From: Garcia nutans
Taxonomy: Eukaryota; Streptophyta; Magnoliopsida; Malpighiales; Euphorbiaceae
Length of the DNA stretch: 64,000 bases
Direction of reading: 5' to 3'
Assembly (NCBI GenBank): GCA_947685225.1
Contig: CANTUV010000035.1
Span: 38,192,001 to 38,256,000, forward strand
In this document: positions 44,130 to 55,223 of the stretch, in pieces
Layout: each line of letters begins with the position of its first letter
Numbering within the stretch: the first letter of the stretch is position 1
Notes under the pieces: model-generated
Told to the model about the DNA's origin: nothing
Databases searched by the model: none
The model's input: only the letters and a program-made list of their open reading frames with translations
Made by a program: the position numbers and the translations under genes

Positions 44130-44895
44130 ATTGATAGATTTGGAAAAATTTTAAGCTTTAACAGATTTAATTGTTTTTGGATGAGAAAAGAAGAAGATTG
44201 AATGAGTTGATTTTGGTTTTGGTGAAGAAAAATGGAGAATTAACGGGATTTTGGAAGCATTGAGAAAACAAAAATGGAGGTTTTAGAGAGAAAGAGTCGA
44301 GAGAGAGAGAAAGGAAAAAGGAAAACTAGGGATTTAAAATGAAAGAAAAGGGCTGAAACCGTGTTTCTAAACTTGGAAATCAAGGTTACACGGCCAAGCT
44401 TGGTTTAGCTTGGCCGTGTTTGATGGGTTTGGAGGGATACAGCCAGTGACTTGGCCGTGTCCCCTGACCGTGTTTGATATTGTAAAACAAAAGATTGCAA
44501 GACAAAGAAAGGGACATGGGTATAAGCTTGGCCGTGTCTATGTGACACGGCCAAGCCTTTTGGCCGTGTCTGGGACTGTGTATTTTGGGGTTGCTGACAC
44601 GGCCAGTGGCTTGGCCGTGTCAAGTGGCAGTGTCCTTCACTGCCATTTTGGCTCTTTTTTTATCTTTTTTTTGTGTCACCAAATCTAAAAGAATTGCAAT
44701 CTTCTTCCTTGATTAACCCTGAAACACATTAAAAAAATAAAAACCGATCAAAGCGCCTATTCCATTTATTTAAACCAAACATGAAATTAAAATTGCTAAA
44801 TATAAAATTGTAACTATGAAAAGAAATGCAAACGGATGGGTTGCCTCCCATTTAGCTCTTCTTTAATGTCGTGTAGCTGGACATTACTGCAAGAC
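44130..44895 (-). promoter_or_regulatory. Spacer between integrase and extra ORF of E, with GACACGGCC palindromes
   Basis: In sense direction it has a palindrome cluster (44621 down to about 44388), including GACACGGCC-AGTGGCTT-GGCCGTGTC on the plus strand at 44596-44621, identical to 31326-31351 of the LTR. Next come a TTTTAAAT word (about 44340) and a long pyrimidine-rich tract (about 44325-44280), then the ORF start at 44129. The order palindromes, AT-box, pyrimidine leader, ORF mirrors the LTR promoter, so an internal promoter is possible but unproven. Confidence 0.5.
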
Positions 44896-46034
44896 TTAAG
44901 GATCATAGATCAAAGTGCTATCGATGATCCTTACTTCTTGGAACCCTTCATTATATGGTTTAACTCTCTGTCCATTTACTTTAAAAATTTCATTCATTCG
45001 AGAGTTAAGCAATTCTATAGCACCAGAAGGATATACCTGAGTTATCTCGAAAGGACCACTCCATCGAGACTTGAGTTTTCCTGGAAATAGTCGGAGACGA
45101 GAATTAAAAAGCAAAACTTTCATACCTGGGCTCAATGTCTGTCGCACTAAAATTCTATCATGAAGTGCTTTAGTGCGGTCCTTATAAATCCTAGAACTCT
45201 CATATGTCTCGTTCCTTAGTTCATCTAACTCTGAAATCTGCAGAAAACGTTCTCTCTTTGCCTTGTCCAAATCTAAATTTAGAGTCTTAATTTCCCAATA
45301 CGCCTTGTGCTCCAACTCCACTGGTAAATGACAAGCCTTACCAAAAACCAATCGGTATGGACTCATACCCAAAGGGGTCTTGAAAGCAGTTTGATATTCC
45401 CACAATGCATCATTCAATCTACTCTCCCAATCCTTCCTTGATAAGTTGACTGTTTTTTCTAGAATTCCTTTGATTTGCTTGTTGGATGTCTCAACTTGGC
45501 CTGAAGTCTGTGGATGGTATGGGGTCGCCACCTTATGTTTCACACCCGATTTGTGCATTAATTTCTCAAAAATTTTGTTGCAGAAATGACTTCCCCCATC
45601 ACTGACTATCACTCTTGGCGTGCCAAATCTGCTAAGAATGTATTCCTCTACAAATTTAACAACCACATTAGCATCATTAGTACGGGTGGGGATTGCCTCC
45701 ACCCATTTTGAAACATAATCAACAGCAACTAAAATGTACTCATAACCAAAAGACTTGGGAAAAGGACCTATGAAGTCTATTCCCCACACATCAAATAGTT
45801 CAACAACAATATAAGATTGAAGGGGCATTTCATTCCTTCTTCCAATGTTACCTACTCTTTGACAGCGGTCACAATGCTTACAATATTCTTGAGCATCTTT
45901 GAATAGAGTAGGCCAGTAAAATCCAATTTGAAGCACTTTTTCTGCAGTCTTTCTCCCTCCAAAATGACCACCACAGTGAAGGTCATGACAGAATTGAAGA
46001 ACACTCAGTTGTTCTTCCTTAAATACACACTGCG
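44896..46034 (-). CDS. Integrase of E
   Basis: The open frame (346 codons from 45936) holds the integrase core of an Athila-type pol. The second half of the HHCC finger is HCDRC; its first half (HDLHCGGHFGG) lies just upstream up to about 46034 in the same frame. Core: GIDFIGPFPKSFGYEYILVAVDY (first Asp), VIVSDGGSHFCN (second Asp), HPQTSGQVETSNKQIK (Glu), all intact. The C-terminal region (KLKSRWSGPFEITQVYPSGAIEL) matches the usual GPF domain. A one-base shift near 46035 separates it from the linker and RNase H. Ends at TAG/TGA near 44896. Confidence 0.85.
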
Positions 46035-46664
46035 AACTATCTCATCTTTGCATATCCGGAATTGGTAAGGTTCATCCCAAAAATAGAATTTACTCATGTT
46101 CAAAAACATTTTCTTTTCCTGAAATGACATGTCAGAACGCAAAATACCACAAGCAAGATAGTTAGCAATATCTGCAAACCAAGGTGAATTCATCACTGCA
46201 AACAACTACTCATCAGGAAATGCTTCTAGATTTTTATGAATGTTATCAGATGCAAGATTTTCACCAAAGAAAGGTAATCTAGATAAATGATCACTTCCCT
46301 TAGTATCCTTGATTTGAAAATCAAATTTTTGCAATAATAACACCCATCTAATTAAACAAGGTTTAGCATGTTGTTTTGTCAAAAGATATTTTAGAGCTGC
46401 ATGATCTGAATGCACAATAATTTTAGACCCAATCAAATATGCTTTAAACTTATCTAAGGCAAAAACAACAGCTAGCATTTCTTTTTCAGTTGTTGTGTAA
46501 TTCACTTGCGCACTATTTAGGGTCAAGCTAGCATAATAGATTACTCTCAAAAATTTCTCAACCCTTTGCCCAAGGACAGCTCCTACTGCATGATTGGAGC
46601 CATCACACCTAATTTCAAAAGGTAAAGACCAAACAGGAGCGACAATTACCGGTGAACTGGTCAA
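46035..46664 (-). pseudogene. RNase H and linker of E
   Basis: RNase H with IRCDGSNHAVGAVLGQR, YTTTEKEMLAVVFALDKF and VHSDHAALKYLL. Near its end about five residues usually present before DHLSRL are missing. A TAG at 46206-46208 (a CAG or similar in relatives) interrupts the linker, which continues in phase (SPWFADIANYLACGIL, FYFWDEPYQFRICKDE) until a frameshift at about 46035. Confidence 0.8.
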
Positions 46665-46879
46665 TTTTCCTTAAGGGAATTAAAGGCTTGCATGCATTGT
46701 GCAGTAAATTCAAATGGAACATCTTTCCCAAGCAAATGACACAACGGTTGGCTTATTTTAGAAAAATCTTTAATAAACCTCCGGTAAAAACCTGCATGCC
46801 CTAGAAAGCTTCTTATTCCCTTAACAGAGGTAGGTGGGGGTAACTTAGCAATCCTTAATCCCTTTACTAGACACAACAT
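46661..46879 (-). pseudogene. RT connection segment of E
   Basis: 72 codons with GIRSFLGHAGFYRRFIKDFSKISQPLCHLL, the end of the RT domain. It is out of frame with the RT segment before it and the RNase H segment after it, so two indels flank it. Confidence 0.75.
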
Positions 46880-47575
46880 GGCCTAATACAATGCCCTGAG
46901 TAACCATGAAATGACTCTTTTCCCAACTCAAAGTGAGGTTACATTCAATGCATCTCTCAAGCACAAGAACAAGTTTACTGAGGCAATTATCAAAAGAATC
47001 ACCAAAAACAGAAAAATCATCCATAAATACCTCAATAAAATCATCTATCATATCCGTGAAAACAGACATCATGCATCTCTGAAAAGTTGCAGATGCATAA
47101 GTCCCAAAAGGGCAAGTAAAAGTAGTCTTGGATTGATCCTCTGGTGATATCGGAACCTGATAATAACTTGAAAGTCCATCCAAAAAGCAATAATGTGAGT
47201 GTCTAGAAAGTTTATCCAGCATTTGATCAATAAAAGGAAGAGGGAAATGATCTTTCTTTATGGCATTGTTCAACTTTCTATAATCGATACACATCCTCCA
47301 CCCAGTAGTAGTCCTAGTAGGAACCAATTCATTCTTTTCATTTTTACCACAGTGATTCCTGATTTCTTAGGCACTACATGTACTGGGCTAACCCACTCAC
47401 TATTAGCTATTGGATATATCACTCCTTAATCAAGCAATTTAAGCACTTCCTTCTTAACCACTTCACTCATGTTTGGGTTAAGGCGCCTTTGGGTCTCCCT
47501 CACAGGTTTAGCTCCCTCTTCTAAGGTGATTCTATGCATGCACATTGAAGGGCTAATACCTTTGATATCACTCAA
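46845..47575 (-). pseudogene. Reverse transcriptase of E, with an in-frame internal deletion
   Basis: From 47327 the frame reads TGWRMCIDYRKLNNAIKKDHFPLPFIDQML, CFLDGLSSYYQVPISPEDQSKTTFTCPFGTY, then directly ASATFQRCMM. About a dozen residues, including the conserved MPFGL motif, are missing in frame. The catalytic VFMDDFSVFG is present. Upstream (47328-47575) the N-terminal RT part is readable in another frame, with a TAA and one missing A near 47340. Without the MPFGL loop the enzyme would not fold normally. Confidence 0.8.
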
Positions 47576-48619
47576 TCACCATCCTATTGCTCTTTTCAAT
47601 CTTTTTAGTTCACTCACCAACCTCATCTCCTCCCTTTCACTAAGTTTGCTAGATATTATCACAGGTAAGGTGTTGTGATCTCCTAAAAACACATATTTCA
47701 GATTTTTAGGCAACTCTTTCAGCTCTAACTCAAGTGAAGGTTTATTCTCTTCTTTTTGGTTGGAGGGGAGCTCAAATGTTGGGTCCTCCTTAAGTTCCTC
47801 TATTTCAGCACTCTCTAATATCTCTAGGCAACTGGCTATCTCTGAGTAAAAAATATCCAGGCCACGATCTAAGGTCAATGTCGGCTCCAATTTATCCGAG
47901 GAACCTATTTGCAAGAAAACATCTGAAACAACTGCGTCAATACAATCAATCAAAGAGCAATCCTCATATAATGCAATTATAGGAATGGGAGAAGTGTTAA
48001 AAATAAAAAATTCAACCGTTTGTCCCAAGACAGTCATTGACAATTTACCATTTTTAACATCTATCAAGGTGTTGGTCGTAGCCATAAAAGGACTACCCAG
48101 TAGAATAGTGTGTGCGGATGGTGGAGGATTATTTCCTTCCATGTCAAGAACTATAAAATCCACAGGCACTATCAACCCACCAACCTTAACTAACACATCT
48201 TCTATAACTCCTTTCGGGAATCTAAGAGATTTGTCAGATAATTGCAAGACCATTTTGGTATGTTTAAGTTCCCCAAGTTCTAACTCAAGATACACATAAT
48301 ATGGCATTAAATTAACATTGGCTCCTAAATCACACATGCCATCAGTCCCCTTTCCATCACCCATAGTAATTTGAATTATGAAACTACCAGGATCCTTTAG
48401 CTTCGGAGGTAGTTTATGTTGCAGAACAGCACTAGCTACCTCTGACACTATCACCTTTTCATTTGGCTCATACCTCTTTTTCTTGGTGTTTAATTCCTTG
48501 AAGAATTTGGCATAAGCCGGCATGTTCTTAATTTCTTCAAGTAAAGGTAAGTTAATACTTACCTTAGACAGCATGTTGAAGATGTCTGAAAATTGATTAT
48601 CTTGTTTATCATTCTTCAA
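47576..48619 (-). pseudogene. Protease region of E
   Basis: 347 codons. It begins in the gag-protease linker (FSDIFNMLSKVSINLPLLEEI, MPAYAKFFKEL), then has the aspartic-protease core GMCDLGANVNLMP and the flap/second half VPVDFIVLDMEG, TILLGSPFMATTNTLIDV. CDLGA with NLMP is the usual Athila form of the active site. It ends at a TGA after AIGW, in the segment before RT. Upstream gag is in a different frame (48616-48882). Confidence 0.85.
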
Positions 48620-49375
48620 CCTGCTAGGGAATGGTATAGGTGGCCGGTAAGGATTACTTGCCTTGTGTAAATCTGTGAAGGGGATTTCTCCATTGATTTT
48701 TCTCCAGCACCCTTGTCCTCTAGTTCTCCTTCCCTTTTGTTCTCTTGATCACCTGCATTCATAGAATTATTTGCAACATCATTATTTATTACCTTGCCAC
48801 TTCTAAGAACAGTCACTGCTTGTGCCTGCTCAAGTTGACTCGAAAATTTCCCTTTTTTGTTGCATCTGCATCTGTTGTGCAAGTTGTCCCACTTGGGTCT
48901 CTACTTTCTTAAAAGATGCTTCCAATGAATCCAGCCTTTTGTTATTCATCTCTTGATTCTTGGCACTAACTTGGATAAAAGACTGTAAACTATCCTCCAA
49001 ACTCTCTCTCTTAGGCTACCCTGGATTTAAAGATTGCCCCGGCGGTTGATTTTGTCTCTGGAGCAAATGGAAAGGTTGCTGAGAATTATTTGTTGCCGAG
49101 GAAAAGTTTGGATGATTCCGCCAACCAGTATTGTAAGTGTTTGAGTAAGGATCATTCTGGGCCCTTGGTTGATATCCCCCCATAGCATTGACTTGCTCAG
49201 CCTCGTTTCCATAAGACTCATATGCAGAGGGGCATATATTTGATCCATGCCCAAAAGTTCCACAAATTCCACACACTTCTTGAGTGGATAAAGAAGTATT
49301 GCTCTTCATGTTCAACATCTGCACTTGCCTTGTCAATTCAGCTATCTGATTGACCATCTCACTGTTGGCTTCCAA
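48616..49375 (-). pseudogene. Gag C-terminus of E with CCHC knuckle
   Basis: From 49375: ANSEMVNQIAELTRQVQML coiled-coil-like helix, then a single knuckle CGICGTFGHGSNIC (C-x2-C-x4-H-x4-C), then a Gln/Pro-rich linker. A stop at 49016 follows PPGQSLNPG. Between 49015 and 48883 a second coiled-coil-like stretch (NKRLDSLEASFKKVETQVGQ) is readable, followed in another frame by QAVTVLRSGKVI (48616-48882), a motif usual before Athila protease. At least one stop and one shift disable it. Confidence 0.75.
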
Positions 49376-49411
49376 CTGATTTACCCCTTTACTTCTTCCT
49401 CTTACACTTTT

Positions 49412-49822
49412 CTATTGAGAATTAGCTCCCAACATTTCAAAGATTTCATAAGTCTCATCTACCGTCTTTTCTCCCATAGCTCCCCCAGTTGCGTTATCAA
49501 CAGTATTCTGAAATTGTTGGATTAGACCATCATAGAAAAACTGATTTAGCAGTTGAAGTGGGTAGTGATGGTGTGGACACTGGATTAACAACATCTTAAA
49601 CCTGTCCCAAGCCTCATGAAATGGCTCTCCTTCAAATTGAGAAAATGTAGCTATTTTTCCTCTCAATTTAGCTGTCTTCTGATGTGAGTAAAAATTGCCC
49701 ATAAACTTGTTATGGAATTGCTCCCAAGTTGTCAAAGAATTTTTAGGCAACATCATAAGCCAGCTCTTTGCCCTATCCTTTAATGTATATGGAAAACACC
49801 TCATCCTCAACTGGTCTTCTGT
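49412..49822 (-). pseudogene. Gag capsid segment of E
   Basis: Athila-type gag core: MRMRCFPYTLKDRAKSWLMMLP, TTWEQFHNKFMGNFYSHQKTAKLR, FEGEPFHEAWDRFKMLLIQCPHHHY. It ends at a TAG at 49412 and continues in the same frame into the knuckle segment, so this is an isolated nonsense change. A one-base shift at about 49822-49840 separates it from the N-terminus. Confidence 0.8.
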
Positions 49823-50196
49823 TAGTCCTCCAATGAAAACGTGTTGAGGGTGGAGTAGAAATCCCGGATAAATTTCAAAGGATCTTCATTCGGAACTCCA
49901 TAGAAAGATGGCAGCATGTTATAATGGATATTCTTCAACTCATAATTTCTTACTGCATCTGTCAATCTTATACAAGAGGTGGATATTCTAATGACAGGTT
50001 TGGCAAAATCCCTCATAGTTCTTTGCCTTTTGTCTCCCATATTAGTAGATTGTGCAGTATCTGACTCAAAATCAGAAGTTTCCTCCTTTGTATCAAACCC
50101 GGTATACAGTTCAAACTCTTCTCTGCTCCTTTTCACTCTCTGAACTTCTGGAATAACTGGGCAAAGCTCTTCTCCGAGTGATCTCCTGCCTTGCAT
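49822..50196 (-). pseudogene. Gag N-terminus of E
   Basis: ATG at 50196, 115 bp or so downstream of the primer site; the upstream part of the open frame reaches into the LTR and is not coding. Sequence MQGRRSLGEELC..., acidic region, then ELKNIHYNMLPSFYGVPNEDPLKFIRDFY, the start of the capsid domain. A one-base loss near 49840 leads to a stop at 49822. Confidence 0.75.
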
Positions 50197-50310
50197 AAAC
50201 AAAATTTCTGGAAAAAAAAGAATTATAAAAAGCAAAAGAGAAATAAAATAAAATGTAAACAATGAAAAATAATTTAAAATATTTATGCCTAATAAACAAT
50301 TACGCCAATT

Positions 50311-50332
50311 AACCTCCCCGGCAGCGGCGCCA
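50311..50332 (-). other. Primer-binding site of E, tRNA-Asp type
   Basis: On the minus strand TGGCGCCGCTGCCGGGGA, a few bases inside the 5' LTR end (50339). Asp-type sites of this form are characteristic of Athila elements. Confidence 0.8.
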
Positions 50333-50338
50333 AAAACT

Positions 50339-52046
50339 TGTTGCGCTCTAATAAACACTACTAGAACTACACTCGCAAGTATATGAGGTTGCTGTAGTAT
50401 TTTGGTGAACACCTCAAGGTTGTCTCACAAGGAAGCTAGAATAGCTAATTATTTATCAAATCGTAAATAACAAATGATCAATAAAATTAAATTGCTAAAC
50501 AACTAATGAAAACAGAATGAGTTGAATTTAGAACAATGAAAGTAAACTGAATAGATATGTTGATTCACTTAATAGAAAGGTCTAGGGTTTGCACTTCTCT
50601 ACTAACTTATATGTATGAACAACTATTCCTCTCAACCGATTAAATTTCAAAGAATAGATTTCAAGCAACTTAATTAACTGAATCAAGGAAATAAGCTCTC
50701 GCATTCAAACCTCTTTCAAATAATCTTGTTACAATTGAAATGATCTTTTTCTTAGGTTTATATTTCTAATTCACCTAAGTCCTTAATTGAATTATTCCAG
50801 CATTAGACTTCATTTCTCAATTCTTCATCTAATACCTCAAACACATAATCGGTGGCTAATCGATTATATATTAACTTAAATACATTCAATTAAGGATAAA
50901 AGAAATAATTCAGTTAAGAGCCATAACCATTTCATACAATCATAGTAGATCCATACAAACCCTAGACTAGATCAAAATTAGTTCATAATGATGCTATCAA
51001 ACAAATTCATCTCATTAAAATTCAAAGAAATTAATTTAGACATTAGAGAATTCATGAATACAATTCCAATGAAACTTAAGAGATAGAGTTTGAGAACAAA
51101 ACGAAATTACAAACTTCCTTTGGCTTCTTAAGAATCTCTTACTCAGATTGTTACTAAAAGAATAATGCAATGGCTAAAACTAATTTAATCTAGAGTGTTT
51201 GCATGGAAGTGAAATCAAAATTCAAAAGAAAATGAAGAATAGCTCAAAAGTTTATGTTGGGCGGCTGGAAAAATGTGTAACCCTTTAAAATACACTAATC
51301 TTCTTATTTATACAAAACCCTTTCTCAAAATCCACGTTTCCTTTCTTTCCTTAGTCCCATGGAGTGACACGGCCAAGCTTGTGGCCGTGTCATGTGACAC
51401 GGCCAGTGGCTTGGCCGTGTCACCTGAGTGTGTCACCTTCTATGTAATCTTTCTTCTTTGCTTCTGTAGAAATGAGTGTGACACGGCCAAGCTCCTGGCC
51501 GTGTCATGTGACACGACCAGTGGCTTGGCTGAGTCACCTGGGTGTGTCAGCTTCTGTGTAATCTTTCTTCTTTGCTCTTCTTTCTTGGCTAAATATGGGA
51601 CACGGCCAAGCTTGTGGCTGTGTCATATGACATGGCCAGTGGCTTAGCCGTGTGACATGCCAGTGTCAGCTTCTGCAAAATTTTCCTTCCTTTGTTGGTT
51701 CCCTTGGTTTTGCCCTTAAGGTGAGACACGGCCAGTGGCTTGGCCGTGTCTTGCTGCTTCATTCTATTCTTTCTTTGTTTTGGTCTTCCAAGGAAGTTTT
51801 TTTCATATTAACCAAAAACAAACACTTGAAACAAACTTTAAACAAGAATCAAATGAAACATTAACCAAAAAAACATAAACATCACACTAAAAACTAGTAC
51901 AAAAATGACATAAACACTGGAATAAATTAAAACTACCAAAATTGATGAAATCACTAAATAAACAGATTAAAACTACCAAAATGCATGAAGAAAACTATAG
52001 TCATCATAATAAATAAGTTACAATTCTATGAAAAAAACTAATAAAA
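50339..52046 (-). repeat. 5' LTR of E
   Basis: 1708 bp. Longer than the 3' LTR, mainly because of extra GACACGGCC palindromes (51366-51746). The outer end lacks the last two bases expected from the 3' LTR (CA on the plus strand) and abuts the 112-bp direct repeat. TATA box at 51305-51312 on the minus strand. Confidence 0.85.
51366..51746. promoter_or_regulatory. GACACGGCC palindrome cluster, E 5' LTR
   Basis: Seven or so palindromes. Perfect ones have plus-strand spacers AAGCTTGT (51366-51391), AGTGGCTT (51396-51421) and AAGCTCCT (51480-51505); others are degenerate (for example arms GACACGACC, GGCTGAGTC). Confidence 0.85.
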
Positions 52047-52158
52047 TTAGATGAACTCTAATTCGATATGGATGGCCCATATCAAATTAGAATAAGTCTA
52101 ATTCGATATGGAACACATGCATATCGAATTGGACTTGCTAATTCTATATAGTTGTTGA
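52047..52158 (+). repeat. 112-bp direct repeat flanking element E (right copy)
   Basis: See 30091-30202; five substitutions over 112 positions, no gap. Confidence 0.85.
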
Positions 52159-52241
52159 TCCATGTAGAATTAAACTCATTTTAATCTGATATGGTCACGG
52201 TTTCATGACAAATTTAAAACACTAATATTCAATATGATTCT
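52159..52241 (+). mobile_element. T2 Tat-type LTR, middle fragment
   Basis: Short continuation of T2 between the E flank and solo LTR F; 52237-52241 (ATTCT) is the left TSD of F. Confidence 0.5.
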
Positions 52242-55223
52242 TGTAATATCCCAATGTATGCCCTAGAAGTCTTGAATATTATGGTTGTTTTAATTGGATT
52301 GAATGTATATGTTAATTTGAAAGAGAAAAGCATTTTTAGAGAAAGTGTATATGTTGGGTATATGGTAATATATATAACATATATGTTGGTCAAAATGAGG
52401 AGTCAAGGGAAGAAGATATTTTATTTGTGATATGTGAAATTACTATAAAGGGCATATAAGAAAAAGAAGTTAAGTTATATGGATGAGGGCATTTAAGTAA
52501 TTGCTCATGTAGAATTGCTTGGTGGAGATTTAAAGAAGAAGAGAAGTTTGACTTGATTTTATTTTCTTCTCTTCTCATTTTTGTGTGGCCGGCTACCAAA
52601 GGAAAGAAGGAGGAAGAGAAGTGTTCTAAGTTCTAAACATCAATTTGAAGGGAAAATCAAAGGATCAAGTTGGAGATTTGTGAAATTTCTTCAATTGAGG
52701 TAAGTACTCTCTTGTTTTCCTTTGTTATTTTTGAAGTTATGTTTGAAGTGAGTTTTGATTTGTTGAGATTATGAATTGGTGTGGTTGAGATGTGATTATA
52801 AGTGTTTAAATTGGTTGTAAGTTAAATTGGTGTTGGTTTTGGTTTGAAAATGGTGAGTTGAGTGGATATTGAAATTGAAAGAATAAGAATGATGTTGGTT
52901 TAGGGTTTTGAAGTTGTATGTGTTGTTAATGATTTGTTAATGAGAATATTGTGATGAATATGTAAAATAAGTGTTAATGACATTGTTTATATCCATTTGA
53001 ATGAGGCTATGTTGTGCATAATGAGTTTAAATGCAATTAAAAGAGTTTTGGCCACATTTAGGGTTTTGTTCATGTGAGACACGGCCAAACCAAAGAAGGA
53101 ACACGGCCAAGACTTAAGATTTTTGGGAGACACGGCCAAGTCTAAGGAAAATGTGGCCGTGTTGGATGATTTTTGGAGAGACACGGCCATGTCCCTTGCC
53201 CATGTTTGCCACTGCCTGAATTTTGTTGAGAGACACGGCTGTGTCCCCTTGCCCGTGTCTGCCTCGGCTTGAATTGGTGTTGAGAGACACGGCCACAAGC
53301 TTGGCCGTGTCCCTTGAATGTGTTGGCTATTGTGATTATCCCTTGCTCTTCTTACATGGTTGAGATTGAACTTACATTTGATAATGCATATGATATTATA
53401 TGAACAAGGTTATTTATTATACATTGTGAATCTTATGAATGGTAATGTGTTATTTGAATAATATACTTTGAAGTGTTATACCAATGATGTTATATAAACA
53501 ATGTTATGCAATTTATTATATTGTTAATATAATGTGACTAGTGTTATGACTTATATAGTGTGAAAGATGCGAGGATCATTCAAAAAGGTACGCGCAATGT
53601 AATTTGTTATGATAAAGGTTTTACTAATGAATGGTGTAAGTGTGTCTTGAGAAATGATGAAATGTGATGTTATCATGGTTGCTAATAATGATCAAAATGA
53701 AATAAATGGACATATGGTTTATATGACAATGAATTTAAGATATAAGTGCAATGTAATTGATTATGTATGCTTGGATGATAAAGTGTATAATGTGAATTGA
53801 GATAAAATGTGATGTGAAGCCATTGTGTTTGGCTATGATGATTCAAATGTGATGTGAAGCCATTGTGTTTGGCTATGATGATTCAAATGTGATGTGAAGC
53901 CATTGTGATTGGCTATGATGATTCAATTGAGATAAATGAGGCATGTTTGCCTAGATGATGATGAGAATTGAGAATGAAAGTGCTAATGAAATAATAAATG
54001 AATTGTGTGGCTAATGTGTTATTCCATTTTCAGAGTTTGTTGTTGGTGGCATGCCTAATATTAGTAACAATCTCTTGAAGTTAGGTTGGACTTGATCCTT
54101 GAAGCCAAGTTGGGTTGAAGTTTAACATGTTTTACTCCCCTTGAAGCTTGGTTGGGTCTAATCCTTGAAGCCTAATTGAGATGTTACAACCCTTGAAGCT
54201 AGGTTGGATTGGTTCTTGAAGCCAAGTTGGGTTGATACTTAGCATGCTTTGTTTCCCCTTGAAGCTTGGTTGAACCTAATCCTTGAAGCCTAGTTGGGAT
54301 AATGATAAATGTGATGATTGAACCAAAGCATTAACTCTGAAAATTGAATGGCATATTAGTGTCTTTTGGGCCCGAGTCTGTCTTTGTTGTCAATGTGATA
54401 TATATAAATATGGAAATAAATGAGTAATGAGATCTATGGTTTCCTTTGTTGGAAATGTGATTTATGATTGGTGACTTGGGAATAAAATAATGTTATGAAG
54501 AATGATATGTGATGTGTGTATTGATATATTGATTGTGGGTATTAATGATGGATTGTGGTTGGTGATAAGGATTGTTTTCATTGGAAATGTGATTCATGAT
54601 TGGAATGATATATAATGTATGTGTATTGATATATTGATTGTGAGTATTAGTAATGGATTGTGGTTGATGATAATGGTTTGTATAAACGTGTATAATATGA
54701 AATTAGTCGAGATATATGAAAGGTGCAATGAAAAAGGAAAAACATGATAAGAACTAATGGTACATTGACTTGATATATCATTATATGTTAGAATTTCTAT
54801 AATGTATGTTATATTTTATATTTGTACTACTAAGCTCTCGGGCTTAGCGCGGATGTGTAATCGCGCAGGTGACTAGGTGGAAGATATGAAGTCTTTCGTT
54901 ATGCCACCAGAAGAGTAAGAGTTTGTCGAGACCAACTAGAGGGTAATGCATACATGTATAACTTTTAATTATGATGTATTTTTGATGAAGTGTATTCTTA
55001 TGTATAAATGAAGTTTTGGATAAAGATATGATTATTATATATATGTAAGATTATTAAAAGTCTAATGATTTTGTAAATATTCTTTAAAATGAATGTATTA
55101 TGGTTTGAACACTGTTAAAGGATTTTAAGTGGTAACGAAAAGTGGCATCCTTATACTTTATATACTTATTGTATGTATACTAGATATATGTATAGTACTT
55201 ATATGGAGTATCGGGGTGTTACA
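52242..55223 (+). mobile_element. Solo LTR F (Tekay-type) with TSD ATTCT
   Basis: 2982 bp from TGTAATATCCC to GGGTGTTACA, flanked by ATTCT at 52237-52241 and 55224-55228. Contains a GACACGGCC cluster (53080-53330), three tandem CCATTGTGTTTGGCTATGAT-type units (about 53815-53930), an enlarged GTAAC module (54064-54187), CTTGAAGC repeats and the paired hairpins (54830-54866). No internal domain remains. Confidence 0.9.
53080..53330. promoter_or_regulatory. GACACGGCC palindrome cluster, solo LTR F
   Basis: Several arms GACACGGCC and GGCCGTGT(C). The complete palindrome at 53286-53311 has spacer ACAAGCTT. On the E element sense strand the palindromes at 31415-31440 and 51366-51391 read the same 26 bases. 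Confidence 0.85.

Larger units (their letters stand above)
30203..52046 (-). mobile_element. Athila-lineage element E, split by A1
   Basis: Minus-strand element. 5' LTR 52046-50339, Asp-type primer site at about 50332-50311, gag 50196-49016, protease 48.6-47.6 kb, RT 47.5-46.8 kb, RNase H 46.7-46.2 kb, integrase 46.2-44.9 kb, extra ORF (44129-43530 plus 33911-33426), 3' untranslated region, 3' LTR 31834-30203. LTRs start TGTTTTATTAG and end GCGCAACA in sense. The first 345 bp of the two LTRs differ by about 3%. Several frameshifts and stops disable pol. A1 is inserted at 33912-43524. Confidence 0.9.
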
